Below are positions 45,486-54,142 of a DNA stretch of 64,000 nucleotides, piece after piece. Made by a program: the position numbers and the translations under genes. Under the pieces are notes generated by a model, which saw only the letters and a list, made by a program, of their open reading frames with translations, was not told the DNA's origin and did no database searches. The DNA is from Acetobacter vaccinii (GTDB taxonomy: Bacteria > Pseudomonadota > Alphaproteobacteria > Acetobacterales > Acetobacteraceae), in contig NZ_CP043506.1 in NCBI RefSeq assembly GCF_008365315.1, positions 670,001 to 734,000 of the forward strand, in the 5' to 3' direction. Positions within the stretch are counted from its first letter, which is position 1. Each line of letters begins with the position of its first letter.

Positions 45486-47699
45486 GTGCAAAAGGAAACG
45501 TGGTTCTTGAATACTGCCGATGGCTCGTCCGCAAAGAAGCCCACAGGCGCACTGGCTGAAAAAACTGCCGCAGCACGAAGCAAGCTGACATCTGCCACCC
45601 GTGCGCTGTCCCAGTCAGCCGGAACCCTGCGCAGTGGCGGGTGGAAAGCCATTTCATGGCGATCCTTCCTGCCCGGCACCGACGTTGGCCTTGCGCTGGC
45701 AGTCGTGGCGGTGCTGTCCATCCTGATTCTGCCGCTGCCTACCTTTATCCTGGACATGGGGCTGTCGCTATCCATCACCTCCTCGGTGCTGGTGCTCATG
45801 GTGGCGCTGTTCCTGGAACGACCGCTGGATTTTACGTCCTTTCCCACCCTGCTGCTGCTGACCACCCTGCTGCGTCTGGCGCTGGAAATTGCTACCACCC
45901 GCCTGATCCTGAGCCACGGGAACGAGGGCACCTACGCCGCAGGCCATGTGGTGGCGGCGTTTGGCGGCTTTCTGATGGGGGGCGATGTCGTGATCGGCGG
46001 CATCGTGTTTGCCATTCTGCTGGTCGTCAACTTCATGGTCATCACCAAGGGGTCGGGGCGTATTGCCGAAGTAGCGGCACGCTTCTTCCTCGACTCGATG
46101 CCCGGCAAACAGATGGCTATCGACGCCGACCTGTCCTCCGGCGCGATCAACGAGCGTGTTGCCCGTCTCAAACGTAAGGAACTGGAGGACGAAAGCGCCT
46201 TTTATGGTTCCATGGACGGTGCGGCAAAGTTTGTCCGTGGGGACGCCATTGCCGGGATCATCATTACCGCCATCAACATTGTGGGCGGGCTTGCCATTGG
46301 TATCCTCCGCCACGGCATGCCGCTGAACGAAGCCGCCAATACCTTTACCACCCTGACCGTGGGTGACGGCCTTGTGTCGCAGATACCGGCCCTGCTGGTG
46401 TCCACCGCCGCCGGTATTGTCGTCACCAAGGGCGGGACCGATGGCTCGGCCGACATCGCGCTGGTCCGCCAGCTTGGGAACAACCACAAGCCGCTGGCCA
46501 TTGCTGCCATTCTGTCCGCCCTGTTTGCGGTCATGCCCGGCCTGCCTGCCCTGCCCTTTCTGCTTATTTCCGTTCTGGCCGGAGCCGGGGCCTGGCTGCG
46601 CCACAAGGCCCCCACGACCAGCACCGACGGCGACGTAACAGAAATTGCAGCGCCCCCTGCTGCTGCCCCTATTTCGGAAGTGCTGCGCCTTGACCTGCTG
46701 CGGCTGGAACTGGGCTTTGGCCTGTTCCCCCTTATCAGTGGTGACAACCCGCAGTTAACGGAACAGATCAAGGCGCTCCGCCGGACTGTCGCGACCGAGA
46801 TGGGCTTTATTACCCCGCCGATCCGTATTCAGGACAACATCCTGCTGCCGTCTGAAAAATACGTCATCAAGCTCAAGGAAATCGAGATCGGCTCGGGCGA
46901 GGTCAAACCCGGCAAGCTCATGGCCATGACCCCCTCTGGCGGTGTACCCGACCTGCCGGGTGACAAAACGACCGAGCCCGCCTTTGGCCTGCCTGCCGTC
47001 TGGATTGACCCGTCCCTGAAAAGCAAGGCCACAGCACTGCATTGCACCGTGGTTGATCCGGCCAGCGTGATTGTCACCCATCTGAGCGAGGCCGTACGCC
47101 AGAACCTGCCTGACCTGCTGACCTATGTTGCCACCCAGACCCTGCTGGATGACCTGCCACGCGAGCAGCAGAAACTGGTCAACGACCTTATCCCTTCGCA
47201 GGTGCCCCTCAGCACCGTGCAGCGGGTGCTCCAGGCCCTGCTGGCCGAGCGTGTTTCCATCCGCGATCTGCCAACCATTCTGGAAAGTATCCAGGAAGGG
47301 TGCAGCCTCAACCTGCGTGGCATTCCCGCCCTGACAGCCCATGTGCGCGGCCGCCTGTCCCGCCAGATCTGCCACACGCTGATTGGCCCGGCTGGGTATA
47401 TTCCCATCATCACCCTCTCCCCCGAATGGGAGTCGGACTTTATTTCCCATCTGGCTGGGCAGGGCGAAGATCGACGTCTGGCTATGCCGCCCTCCATGCT
47501 CAACCGCTTTGTCGGCAAACTGCGCGAGGCCTTCAATACCGCCTCGGCCAGTGGGGAGGTGCCGGTGGTTGTGGTCTCCAGCCCCGTGCGCGACTCCATG
47601 CGCTCAATCGTGGAGCGCGTGCGGCCTTCTGTCTCCGTTCTGTCCCAAAGCGAAATCTACCCCCGCGCCCGCATTAAAACCGTCGCCACAGTCAGCTAA
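45486..47699 (+). CDS. flhA: Flagellar export gate protein FlhA
   Basis: The protein has 737 residues. GTG at 45486 is the listed start, but the N-terminal 45 residues are poorly conserved and a later start is possible. Membrane helices occupy about 65-345 (LAVVAVLSILILPLPTFILD, ALEIATTRLIL), with the FHIPEP region KGSGRIAEVAARFFLDSMPGKQMAIDADL. The soluble C-terminal domain begins near 380. FlhA is the cytoplasmic ring of the type III export gate that receives substrates. It is divergent from the TPR-glycosyltransferase and precedes fliF by 567 bp. Confidence 0.96.
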   Translation: MQKETWFLNTADGSSAKKPTGALAEKTAAARSKLTSATRALSQSAGTLRSGGWKAISWRSFLPGTDVGLALAVVAVLSILILPLPTFILDMGLSLSITSSVLVLMVALFLERPLDFTSFPTLLLLTTLLRLALEIATTRLILSHGNEGTYAAGHVVAAFGGFLMGGDVVIGGIVFAILLVVNFMVITKGSGRIAEVAARFFLDSMPGKQMAIDADLSSGAINERVARLKRKELEDESAFYGSMDGAAKFVRGDAIAGIIITAINIVGGLAIGILRHGMPLNEAANTFTTLTVGDGLVSQIPALLVSTAAGIVVTKGGTDGSADIALVRQLGNNHKPLAIAAILSALFAVMPGLPALPFLLISVLAGAGAWLRHKAPTTSTDGDVTEIAAPPAAAPISEVLRLDLLRLELGFGLFPLISGDNPQLTEQIKALRRTVATEMGFITPPIRIQDNILLPSEKYVIKLKEIEIGSGEVKPGKLMAMTPSGGVPDLPGDKTTEPAFGLPAVWIDPSLKSKATALHCTVVDPASVIVTHLSEAVRQNLPDLLTYVATQTLLDDLPREQQKLVNDLIPSQVPLSTVQRVLQALLAERVSIRDLPTILESIQEGCSLNLRGIPALTAHVRGRLSRQICHTLIGPAGYIPIITLSPEWESDFISHLAGQGEDRRLAMPPSMLNRFVGKLREAFNTASASGEVPVVVVSSPVRDSMRSIVERVRPSVSVLSQSEIYPRARIKTVATVS

Positions 47700-48266
47700 T
47701 ACTGTGCCGCAGGTAACGTTAACGTAAAATTAATATGCCGGGCGGGGGCTGAGAAATCTCAACTCTGCTTCTCTGGGGGTTTCCCTTGGGTACAGCCCCT
47801 CTCCATTCCACCACAGGCCATGGATGGCCATGACAGCCCGCCCGCCTTACCCGCTGGCGGGCTTCTTTTTTCCTGTGTGAATGGCAGTTGCTCCGTCCTG
47901 CAATGCTGCCCCTGCTTACAGTGCCCAACACTCAAGGCCATATGACCAGATGATATAGCAACCATCTGTAAAACAAAGATTTTTTTAAACGGCACTCAAG
48001 CACTCATGCCTTTGTCAGACATGGAAAACAGCGGCTGGCAGCCCAGCATGCCCCCAATCCGCCATAGTCAAGGCATATCTTATGTTTTTTTTGCCTTCCT
48101 GATCGCGCTCGCTAGGTTATATATCCTTGGCAGACACCGCCATACAGCCTTGACGTAAAGGATACGGCAATGGCAAGGCGAGAGATATCAAGTGTCAGTA
48201 TGCTTAAACAGGCCGGAGGATTTCGTGGCTCCCCCTTCCCATGTCGCGACAACGTAACGGCTTCGT
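47700..48266. promoter_or_regulatory. 567-bp region between flhA and fliF
   Basis: No gene is supported. It has a terminator hairpin at 47840-47862, a direct repeat of TAACGTTAACGTAA-like sequence at 47712-47728, and AT-rich stretches before the fliF start. It likely contains the promoter of fliF-fliP. A stop codon in frame just upstream (48255-48257) fixes the fliF start at or after 48267. No convincing sigma-54 or sigma-28 consensus was found. Confidence 0.45.
47840..47862 (+). terminator. Rho-independent terminator after flhA
   Basis: A 7-bp stem GCCCGCC (47840-47846) with GGCGGGC (47856-47862) and a 9-nt loop, followed by TTCTTTTTT. It lies about 140 bp after the flhA stop. Confidence 0.75.
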
Positions 48267-49934
48267 ATGCAAAATTTATTGGCGGGCCTGAAGGGCCTGG
48301 GGCGTGCGCGACTGGCCGCACTCGGTGTTGCAGCGGCTGTTCTTCTGACAGTGCTGGGGGTTTTTGTCTTTCGCGGCAGCAGTGGCGACATGGCCCTGCT
48401 GTACGGCAACCTCGACCTTGGTGAAGCCTCTGAAATGATCGAGAGCCTGGGTAAGGCTCACATCACGTCAACCACCAACCCCGAAGGCACCAGCATTTTT
48501 GTGCCCCGCGACAAGGTGGCCAGTGCCAGGCTTCTGCTTGCCAAGGAAGGCCTGCCCAGTGGCGGCGCTGTCGGTTACGAGCTGTTTGACAAAAGCGGCA
48601 CGCTGACCAGCACCCAGTTTGAGCAGACCATTAACGAAACCCGCGCCATGGAAGGGGAGCTTGAACGCTCCATCCGCCTGTTGCAGGGCGTGCGGAATGC
48701 GCGTGTACACCTTGTGCTGCCCCACCGTGACCTGTTTTCCACCCAGACCAGCCCTTCGCAGGCCAGTGTGGTGCTTGATATTGGCCGGGCTGGCCGTCTG
48801 GCCCCCGATGCCATCCAGGCGATCCAGAACCTGGTAGCCGCAGCCGTGCCGGGCCTGCGCCCGCAGAATATCTCGATCATCGATACCCGTGGTGATGTGC
48901 TGGTCAAACCCGGCGACCCTGACAGTCTGGCAGGCCAGGAAAACACCCTGGACAAGATCCGCCATGCTGAGGAACAGCGCCTGTCGCAGGCTGTCGAAGA
49001 CATGCTGGTGCCCACGCTGGGCATGGGCCATGTCCGCGCCCGCGCCGCTGTGACCATGAGCACGGACGAAATTCACGAAACGGATGAAAGCTACGACCCT
49101 AACCAGCAGGTTCTGCGGTCGCAGCAGACAAGCTCGGACAAGAGCGTCAACACCGAGAGCAGCCCCAACACCTCCGTTTCCAACAACCTGCCAAACGCCA
49201 ACGCCAATCAGGACAACAGAACCGGCTCGACCGACAACCGTGACGAAGAGACCGATAACTACGAAATCGGCAAGCGTGTCCGTGTGACCAGCCAGACCCG
49301 CCCACGACTGGCCCGGATCAGCCTGGCTGTCATGGTGGATGGCGTTGTTACCAAGGACAAGAACGGCAAAGAAATCTGGCAGCCGCTTGACCAGGCATCG
49401 CTCGACCGGATCACGACCCTGGCCAAAACCGCCGTTGGCTATGACAAAAGCCGTGGGGACGAGATCAGCGTTGTCTCCATGCGTTTCATGCCCGATGGCG
49501 GCATGGGCTTTGCTGGCGACAACAGCAGCCTCTTCAACCGCGATACGCTCATTTACGTGGCGGAATGGGTTATCCCCATCATCCTTGCCCTTGGTGCCAT
49601 CTTTATCGCACTGCGGCCCATGCTCCGCCGTGGGGGTGGTCTGCCCGGCCTGCTGGCTGGCGGCGGTGCCGCAGCCGCTGTCGGGGCCGACGGTACTGCC
49701 ATTGGTCAGGCTGGTGCGGCTGGCCAGATCACCAGCGGGCCTGGTGCCACTGGTGCGCTGGCCACTGCCGACGAGAACGCTGGCGACGAGACTGTCAGCA
49801 TCGAAGGGATCGAAGGCAAACTGCGTGCGGCGGCTATCCTCAAGGTTGCAGCCCGCATGGAGGAAAGCCCCAAGGAAACCGTGCTTATCATCCGCAACTG
49901 GCTTAACATGCCCGACCCCGGCAAAGGAGGATAA
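48267..49934 (+). CDS. fliF: Flagellar MS-ring protein FliF
   Basis: The protein has 555 residues. A first membrane helix lies at about 15-35 (LGVAAAVLLTVLGVFVF), followed by the secretin-like repeat ring domain (GDMALLYGNLDLGEASEMI, LPSGGAVGYELFDKSGTLTS) and the conserved RSIRLLQGVRNARVHLVLP. A second helix (VAEWVIPIILALGAIFIAL) is at about 432-450, and the C-terminal tail binds FliG. The MS ring is the base on which the flagellum is built. It heads the fliF-fliG-fliH-fliN-fliO-fliP run. The ribosome-binding site is weak. Confidence 0.95.
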   Translation: MQNLLAGLKGLGRARLAALGVAAAVLLTVLGVFVFRGSSGDMALLYGNLDLGEASEMIESLGKAHITSTTNPEGTSIFVPRDKVASARLLLAKEGLPSGGAVGYELFDKSGTLTSTQFEQTINETRAMEGELERSIRLLQGVRNARVHLVLPHRDLFSTQTSPSQASVVLDIGRAGRLAPDAIQAIQNLVAAAVPGLRPQNISIIDTRGDVLVKPGDPDSLAGQENTLDKIRHAEEQRLSQAVEDMLVPTLGMGHVRARAAVTMSTDEIHETDESYDPNQQVLRSQQTSSDKSVNTESSPNTSVSNNLPNANANQDNRTGSTDNRDEETDNYEIGKRVRVTSQTRPRLARISLAVMVDGVVTKDKNGKEIWQPLDQASLDRITTLAKTAVGYDKSRGDEISVVSMRFMPDGGMGFAGDNSSLFNRDTLIYVAEWVIPIILALGAIFIALRPMLRRGGGLPGLLAGGGAAAAVGADGTAIGQAGAAGQITSGPGATGALATADENAGDETVSIEGIEGKLRAAAILKVAARMEESPKETVLIIRNWLNMPDPGKGG

Positions 49935-49940
49935 GCAGGC

Positions 49941-50969
49941 ATGTCGCTGTCCGTCATTACCACCGCTGACTTTGCGCACCTTAATGGGAAGCAGAAAGCG
50001 GCTATCCTCATGCTTGCTGTTGGCCGCGATCAGGCGTCCAAGATCCTCAAGTTCCTGCATGAGGACGAAATCCGCGACATCTCCATCGCCATGGCTGGCC
50101 TGGGGCTGGTAAAGGCGGAAATCGTGGAAGCCGTGTGCAATGAATTCACACGCAATTTCGAATCGTCCGAAGGTCTGGTCGGCACGTACGAAACCACCGA
50201 GGAACTGCTACGCAAGGCTCTGCCGGAAGATCAGGTCGAGAAGATCATGGACGAAATCCGTGGTCCGGCTGGCAGAACCATGTGGGACAAGCTGGGCAAC
50301 GTGCAGGAAGCCGTGCTGGCCAACTATCTGCGCAACGAATACTCGCAGACAGCCGCTGTTATCCTGACCCGCCTGCAACCCGCCCACGCGGCCCGTGTCC
50401 TGGCCCTACTGCCCGAGGACTACGCCACCGACGTGATGATGCGTATCCTGCACATGGAAACCGTGCAGCGCGAAGTGCTGGACAGCGTGGAGGCCACCCT
50501 GCGTTCGGAATTTATCTCCACCCTGGGGCGGTCGGCCAAGCGCGACAGTTACGAACTGCTGGCAGAAGTGTTCAACAACTTCGACCGCAAGACCGAAACG
50601 CGCCTTATGGATTCCATGGACAAGCGCAACCACGACGACATGGAAAAGGTCAAGGCGCTGATGTTCACCTTCGAGGACATCAAACGCCTGCCGCACGAAG
50701 CGCTTATGCGTGTTGTGGCCGAGGTGGACCGCGAAAAGCTGCCGCTTGCCCTCAAAGGCGCGTCGGAAACTGTGCGCAAGATGTTCCTGCAATGCATGTC
50801 CAAGCGCGCAGGCAGTATTCTGCTTGAAGAAATCCGCGCTCTGGGGCCGGTCCGCGTCAAGGATGCCGATGCCGCGCAGGTTGAGATTGTCACGGTCATC
50901 AAGAACATGGCCAACGCCGGTGAAATCGACCTGGCAGAAAACGGCGGCAATGACGAGATCATTCCGTAA
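49941..50969 (+). CDS. fliG: Flagellar motor switch protein FliG
   Basis: The protein has 342 residues, the family length. The N-terminal segment LNGKQKAAILMLAVGRDQAS, mid domain EYSQTAAVILTRLQPAHAARVL and C-terminal FEDIKRLPHEALMRVVAEVD with charged residues that meet the stator are all conserved. FliG forms the upper part of the C ring and transmits torque. It is 6 bp after fliF and overlaps fliH by 1 bp. Confidence 0.95.
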   Translation: MSLSVITTADFAHLNGKQKAAILMLAVGRDQASKILKFLHEDEIRDISIAMAGLGLVKAEIVEAVCNEFTRNFESSEGLVGTYETTEELLRKALPEDQVEKIMDEIRGPAGRTMWDKLGNVQEAVLANYLRNEYSQTAAVILTRLQPAHAARVLALLPEDYATDVMMRILHMETVQREVLDSVEATLRSEFISTLGRSAKRDSYELLAEVFNNFDRKTETRLMDSMDKRNHDDMEKVKALMFTFEDIKRLPHEALMRVVAEVDREKLPLALKGASETVRKMFLQCMSKRAGSILLEEIRALGPVRVKDADAAQVEIVTVIKNMANAGEIDLAENGGNDEIIP

Positions 50970-51679
50970 TGGCTGACCAGCTTGATCCTTTGTCCGCTCA
51001 GGCAGGCGTTGCAGGCCTGCGCCTGCCGCGCGAACTGCCTGACATGGAGGATTTTGGTGCCCCCCCTCCCGCACAGGCACAGGTTGCAGAACCTGAGCCT
51101 GAGGAGGACAGCCTGGCCCCTGACCAGATGCTGGTTAGCGAGGCAGAGCTGGCAACCCTGCGTGACACGGCTTTTAACGAGGGGGTTGAAAAAGGGGCAC
51201 AGGAGCGTGAGGCCGCCTTACAGACGCAGCACGCAGCAGACCTGACAGCCCTGGCCGATGCCTTTGCCGCAGAAAGCCAGAGGCGGGCGCAGGGACTGCA
51301 AGAGGCAGCTGATGCGTTTGTCCTGACTGTGACCGATGTCGTACGCGCCCTGACCGCACTGGATGGCAGCCTGCTGGAAGGTATGCAACGCGACCTGACA
51401 GCCGAAGCCGCCAGTTTTGTAGCCACCTGTGATGGCGACATAACGGTACAATGCGCGCCAGAAGATGCCCCCCGCCTGCAAACCCTGCTGCGCGGCCACA
51501 GCAATGTGCAGGTGGAAGCCGGGCAGGACACAGGACAGGGGCTGATGCATATTGTTTCGCCCACGCACAGTATCGTCATCGACTCCGAACAGTGGCGTAA
51601 AGCTGTTGGAGAAAAAATCATTGCCGCTGTCACGGCCCTTGCGGAGCAGCGCACAAAGGGTCCCGAGCGGAAGGCATAA
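50969..51679 (+). CDS. fliH: Flagellar assembly protein FliH-like
   Basis: The protein has 236 residues and starts one base inside the fliG stop codon (TAATGG). The N-terminus is Pro- and acidic-rich, followed by a helical region (AALQTQHAADLTALADAFAAES) and a C-terminal domain with VSPTHSIVIDSEQWRKAVGEKI. These agree with FliH, the regulator of the FliI export ATPase, but sequence conservation in FliH is low, and position between fliG and fliN is part of the evidence. fliI itself is not in the window. Confidence 0.78.
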   Translation: MADQLDPLSAQAGVAGLRLPRELPDMEDFGAPPPAQAQVAEPEPEEDSLAPDQMLVSEAELATLRDTAFNEGVEKGAQEREAALQTQHAADLTALADAFAAESQRRAQGLQEAADAFVLTVTDVVRALTALDGSLLEGMQRDLTAEAASFVATCDGDITVQCAPEDAPRLQTLLRGHSNVQVEAGQDTGQGLMHIVSPTHSIVIDSEQWRKAVGEKIIAAVTALAEQRTKGPERKA

Positions 51680-51697
51680 GGCCAGGCGGAGAGAAGC

Positions 51698-52072
51698 ATG
51701 AACACGAACAACACGGAAATTGGGCTGGAAGATTTTGCCACCACCCCTGCCGACGCAGCCCCGGCAGCCCCGACCGAAACCCCGGACGAGGCCTCGGCCA
51801 GCACCGCCCCCACCGCAAGCCAGATGGAGGCGGTGTATGAGATTCCGGTCAAGATCACCGCTGTCATCGGCACGGCAACCATGCCTGTCAGCCAGTTGCT
51901 CAAGCTGGGCCGCGGCGCAGTGGTGGAACTGGACAAGAAGCTGGGTGAAGCCGTGGATATTTATGCCAACAACCGCTTGATCGCCCGTGGCGAGGTGGTG
52001 GTGGTGGACGACAACCATATTGGCGTGACCATGACGGAAATCCTGTCCTCCTCATCCTCTTCCGCCAGCTAG
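51698..52072 (+). CDS. fliN: Flagellar motor switch protein FliN
   Basis: The protein has 124 residues. The C-terminal SpoA domain reads IPVKITAVIGTATMPVSQLL and LGRGAVVELDKKLGEAVDIYANNRLIARGEVVVVDDNHIGV, highly conserved. The N-terminal 40 residues are Ala/Pro/Glu-rich and variable. FliN completes the C ring with FliM and helps switching and substrate entry. The tail ends in a run of serines. Confidence 0.93.
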   Translation: MNTNNTEIGLEDFATTPADAAPAAPTETPDEASASTAPTASQMEAVYEIPVKITAVIGTATMPVSQLLKLGRGAVVELDKKLGEAVDIYANNRLIARGEVVVVDDNHIGVTMTEILSSSSSSAS

Positions 52073-52084
52073 GACACAGACGCG

Positions 52085-52495
52085 GTGTCCGGTACCAACG
52101 GGCCGTCCATGCCGCAGGCAGAAGTGCTCACGCACACTACAGGCTCCATGACTTCCATGTGGCTGACGGGGCTTGTCTCGTTTGTCATTGTCATCGCGCT
52201 GATCCTGCTGTGCCGCTACGGCCTGAAGTATCTGGAGCCCTATCTGCTCCGCACCCGACGGACACGGCATCTGGCCGTGCTGGAAACACTGTCCCTGGAC
52301 CAGCGCCGCCGGATCAGCCTGATCCGCTGCGGTGACTATGAGGGCGTGATCCTGACCGGCGGGGGGAGTGATATTTTTCTGGGCTGGATACCCCCCCACA
52401 CCCCTGGCACCCCAGGTGCCGGCCCTGCCCCAGACAGCTTTGCCCAGGCTGTCTGGCTGGAAGAACGACGCGAACCCGTGGAGCCTGCGCCTTGA
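52085..52495 (+). CDS. fliO: Flagellar biosynthesis protein FliO
   Basis: The protein has 136 residues from the GTG at 52085, with an N-terminal membrane helix (WLTGLVSFVIVIALILLCRY) and the cytoplasmic FliO segment RHLAVLETLSLDQRRRISLIRCGDYEGVIL. FliO helps FliP form the export gate. It ends inside the TTG start of fliP (4-bp overlap). Moderate sequence conservation is usual. Confidence 0.85.
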   Translation: MSGTNGPSMPQAEVLTHTTGSMTSMWLTGLVSFVIVIALILLCRYGLKYLEPYLLRTRRTRHLAVLETLSLDQRRRISLIRCGDYEGVILTGGGSDIFLGWIPPHTPGTPGAGPAPDSFAQAVWLEERREPVEPAP

Positions 52496-53274
52496 CACTT
52501 CCCTTTCCAACACGGCGCAACCTACGGGCAGCCCTGTGTGTGGCCGGTCTTCTGGGCGTTGGCATCCTGCTGGCCTGCATGCCCTTTCTGGCCCACGCGC
52601 AGTCAGTGTCCATAGACCTGGGCAAAAGCGGGGGAGAGGCCGGCACAACCAGCCGCCTGATCCAGTTAACCGCGCTGATTACCCTGCTGTCGCTGGCCCC
52701 CAGCCTGCTGGTTATGGTCACGGCTTTTACCCGGATCATCATCGTATTATCGCTGCTACGCGGCGCGTTGGGGGCACAGGGTACGCCGCCCAATACTGTG
52801 CTGATCGGGCTTGGGCTGTTTCTGACCTTTTTTGTCATGCAGCCGGTACTGGAACAATCGTGGATCCATGGGGTAGCCCCCATGATGAACGGCCAGATCA
52901 GCGAAATTGACGGACTTAAAGCTGCCGCCGAGCCTTTCCGTGGCTTCATGCTGGCCAATGCGCGCCCGACCGATATCACCACTTTTTTGCATCTGGCCAA
53001 TCTGCCACCGCCGCCTACTCCGGCTGAAACCCCGTGGCGCGTGCTCATGCCCGCCTTCATGATCGGGGAACTGAGCCGTGGTTTTGAAATGGGCTTTCTG
53101 CTCTATCTGCCCTTTCTTGTGATCGATATTGTCACATCGAGTGTGCTGATGAGCCTTGGCATGATGATGCTGCCGCCTGCGACAATTTCCCTTCCTTTCA
53201 AACTGATCTTCTTTGTCATGGTGGATGGCTGGCAGATGGTGGCGGGTGGTCTTGTCCGGAGCTTTGGCAGTTGA
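52492..53274 (+). CDS. fliP: Flagellar export gate protein FliP
   Basis: The protein has 260 residues from the TTG at 52492, overlapping fliO (TTGA). A cleavable signal peptide is seen (MPFLAHAQS near 29-37), as in Escherichia coli FliP. Conserved FliP segments include LSLAPSLLVMVTAFTRIIIVLSLLR, LIGLGLFLTFFVMQPVLEQ and LYLPFLVIDIVTSSVLMSLGMMMLPP. FliP is the core of the flagellar type III export channel. The next gene is a small lipoprotein 124 bp away. Confidence 0.95.
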   Translation: MTLPFPTRRNLRAALCVAGLLGVGILLACMPFLAHAQSVSIDLGKSGGEAGTTSRLIQLTALITLLSLAPSLLVMVTAFTRIIIVLSLLRGALGAQGTPPNTVLIGLGLFLTFFVMQPVLEQSWIHGVAPMMNGQISEIDGLKAAAEPFRGFMLANARPTDITTFLHLANLPPPPTPAETPWRVLMPAFMIGELSRGFEMGFLLYLPFLVIDIVTSSVLMSLGMMMLPPATISLPFKLIFFVMVDGWQMVAGGLVRSFGS

Positions 53275-53398
53275 CCACCCAGCCACCAGAACACTGTTAC
53301 CAATCGGCGCGTTTCGGGGTGCTGGCCGCCAAAGCACTCTGGCACGACAGGCAGCAATGCCTTATTATGGCCAATGTCAAAAACAGGGACGAGTATCC

Positions 53399-53734
53399 AT
53401 GCTGATCAGGCGCGCGAGTATGTTGCTGGTGTTGGCCGCAGTTGGCGGTTGCTCGCCTGATTACATTGCAAGCCGCATGACCGGGCGGGAATGTAGTGCC
53501 GGTTTCATTCAGGAAGGTGACAACTGGTGCGCCCCCCCTGAGCGCCCACCACCGCCCCAGCCCTACTGCACCCGTAGCTGGAATGGTGTGGACTGCTGGG
53601 GCCGCCCAGACCAGATGCCCAATGTCGCACCTGAAGTGGCAGAGGGCCCAACCGGCCTGACGCAGGATCAGAACTCCAAGAGGCTGAACCTGCCGATCAA
53701 CAAGATCCCCCCCACCAACTCTTACATTCCGTAA
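53399..53734 (+). CDS. Small Cys/Pro-rich lipoprotein downstream of fliP
   Basis: About 111 residues from the ATG at 53399 (MLIRRASMLLVLAAVGGC), a short lipoprotein signal ending at Cys18. The mature domain has four more cysteines (ECSAGF, NWCAPP, PYCTRSW, VDCWGR), enough for two disulphides, with PPERPPPPQ between pairs. The PYCTRSWNGVDCW stretch is similar to a motif I remember in many alphaproteobacterial small lipoproteins but no name can be given. It may be unlinked functionally to the flagellar genes. Confidence 0.7.
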   Translation: MLIRRASMLLVLAAVGGCSPDYIASRMTGRECSAGFIQEGDNWCAPPERPPPPQPYCTRSWNGVDCWGRPDQMPNVAPEVAEGPTGLTQDQNSKRLNLPINKIPPTNSYIP

Positions 53735-54023
53735 AGGGTTGGATCAGGGGTTAGGCTGCCTGGCTATACGCCACAGTTGAGACTACTTCGGCTGTATTAT
53801 GACGCCATGGAGTGCAGCGTCGCGTCATGATACGCTCTTCTGGCACGCAGGCTCCTTATTCGCCGTCTCTGCCTGATCTCACATAGTTTGACAGTCGTTA
53901 TCTGGCGCAGCCAAGGCGCGGCATAAGTGTGCCTCATTACAGCACCTCAGTCTCTGTTATCCTGAGTGTATTGCTGTGCAGTATTGACTATTTTGAAGCC
54001 ACACTGTGCTTACAATTTCCAAA

Positions 54024-54115
54024 AATTTTGGGGTTTTCTTTTGAGTAAGTTCTAAAGACTGTCGCCTTTTTGGAAAAAGGCGACACCCAAAAACTTTTAT
54101 TCTTTTTGTTGAGAC
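54024..54115 (+). repeat. Dispersed intergenic repeat, copy B
   Basis: It starts TTTTGGGG near 54026, then GTCGCC at 54061, and ends GAGAC at 54115. It matches copy A (23411-23492) best in its second half (GTCGCCTTT...CCCAAAA.CTTTTAT). It carries a strong hairpin. Confidence 0.5.
54061..54084. terminator. Bidirectional terminator hairpin between convergent genes
   Basis: GTCGCCTTTTT (54061-54071) is complementary to AAAAAGGCGAC (54074-54084). The hairpin sits between the lipoprotein gene (plus, ends 53734) and the DUF6468 gene (minus, ends 54143). It is followed on the plus strand by CTTTTATTCTTTTT. Confidence 0.6.
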
Positions 54116-54142
54116 GCAACTATTAAAGCAGATCAAACACTC

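Larger units (their letters stand above)
53735..54142. other. 408-bp gap between convergent genes, containing a dispersed repeat
   Basis: Noncoding and AT-rich. It contains copy B of the dispersed repeat at 54024-54115 near the 3' end of the DUF6468 gene. Nothing else is recognised in 53735-54023. Confidence 0.5.

Noticed and set aside
48170..48424. Possible small plus-strand gene before fliF
   Set aside because: Overlaps the fliF start in another frame and its product has no recognisable features; a GTA-rich noncoding region is more likely.
48468..50060. Minus-strand frame (about 530 codons) opposite fliF
   Set aside because: Shadow of fliF; no ribosome-binding site or known domain.
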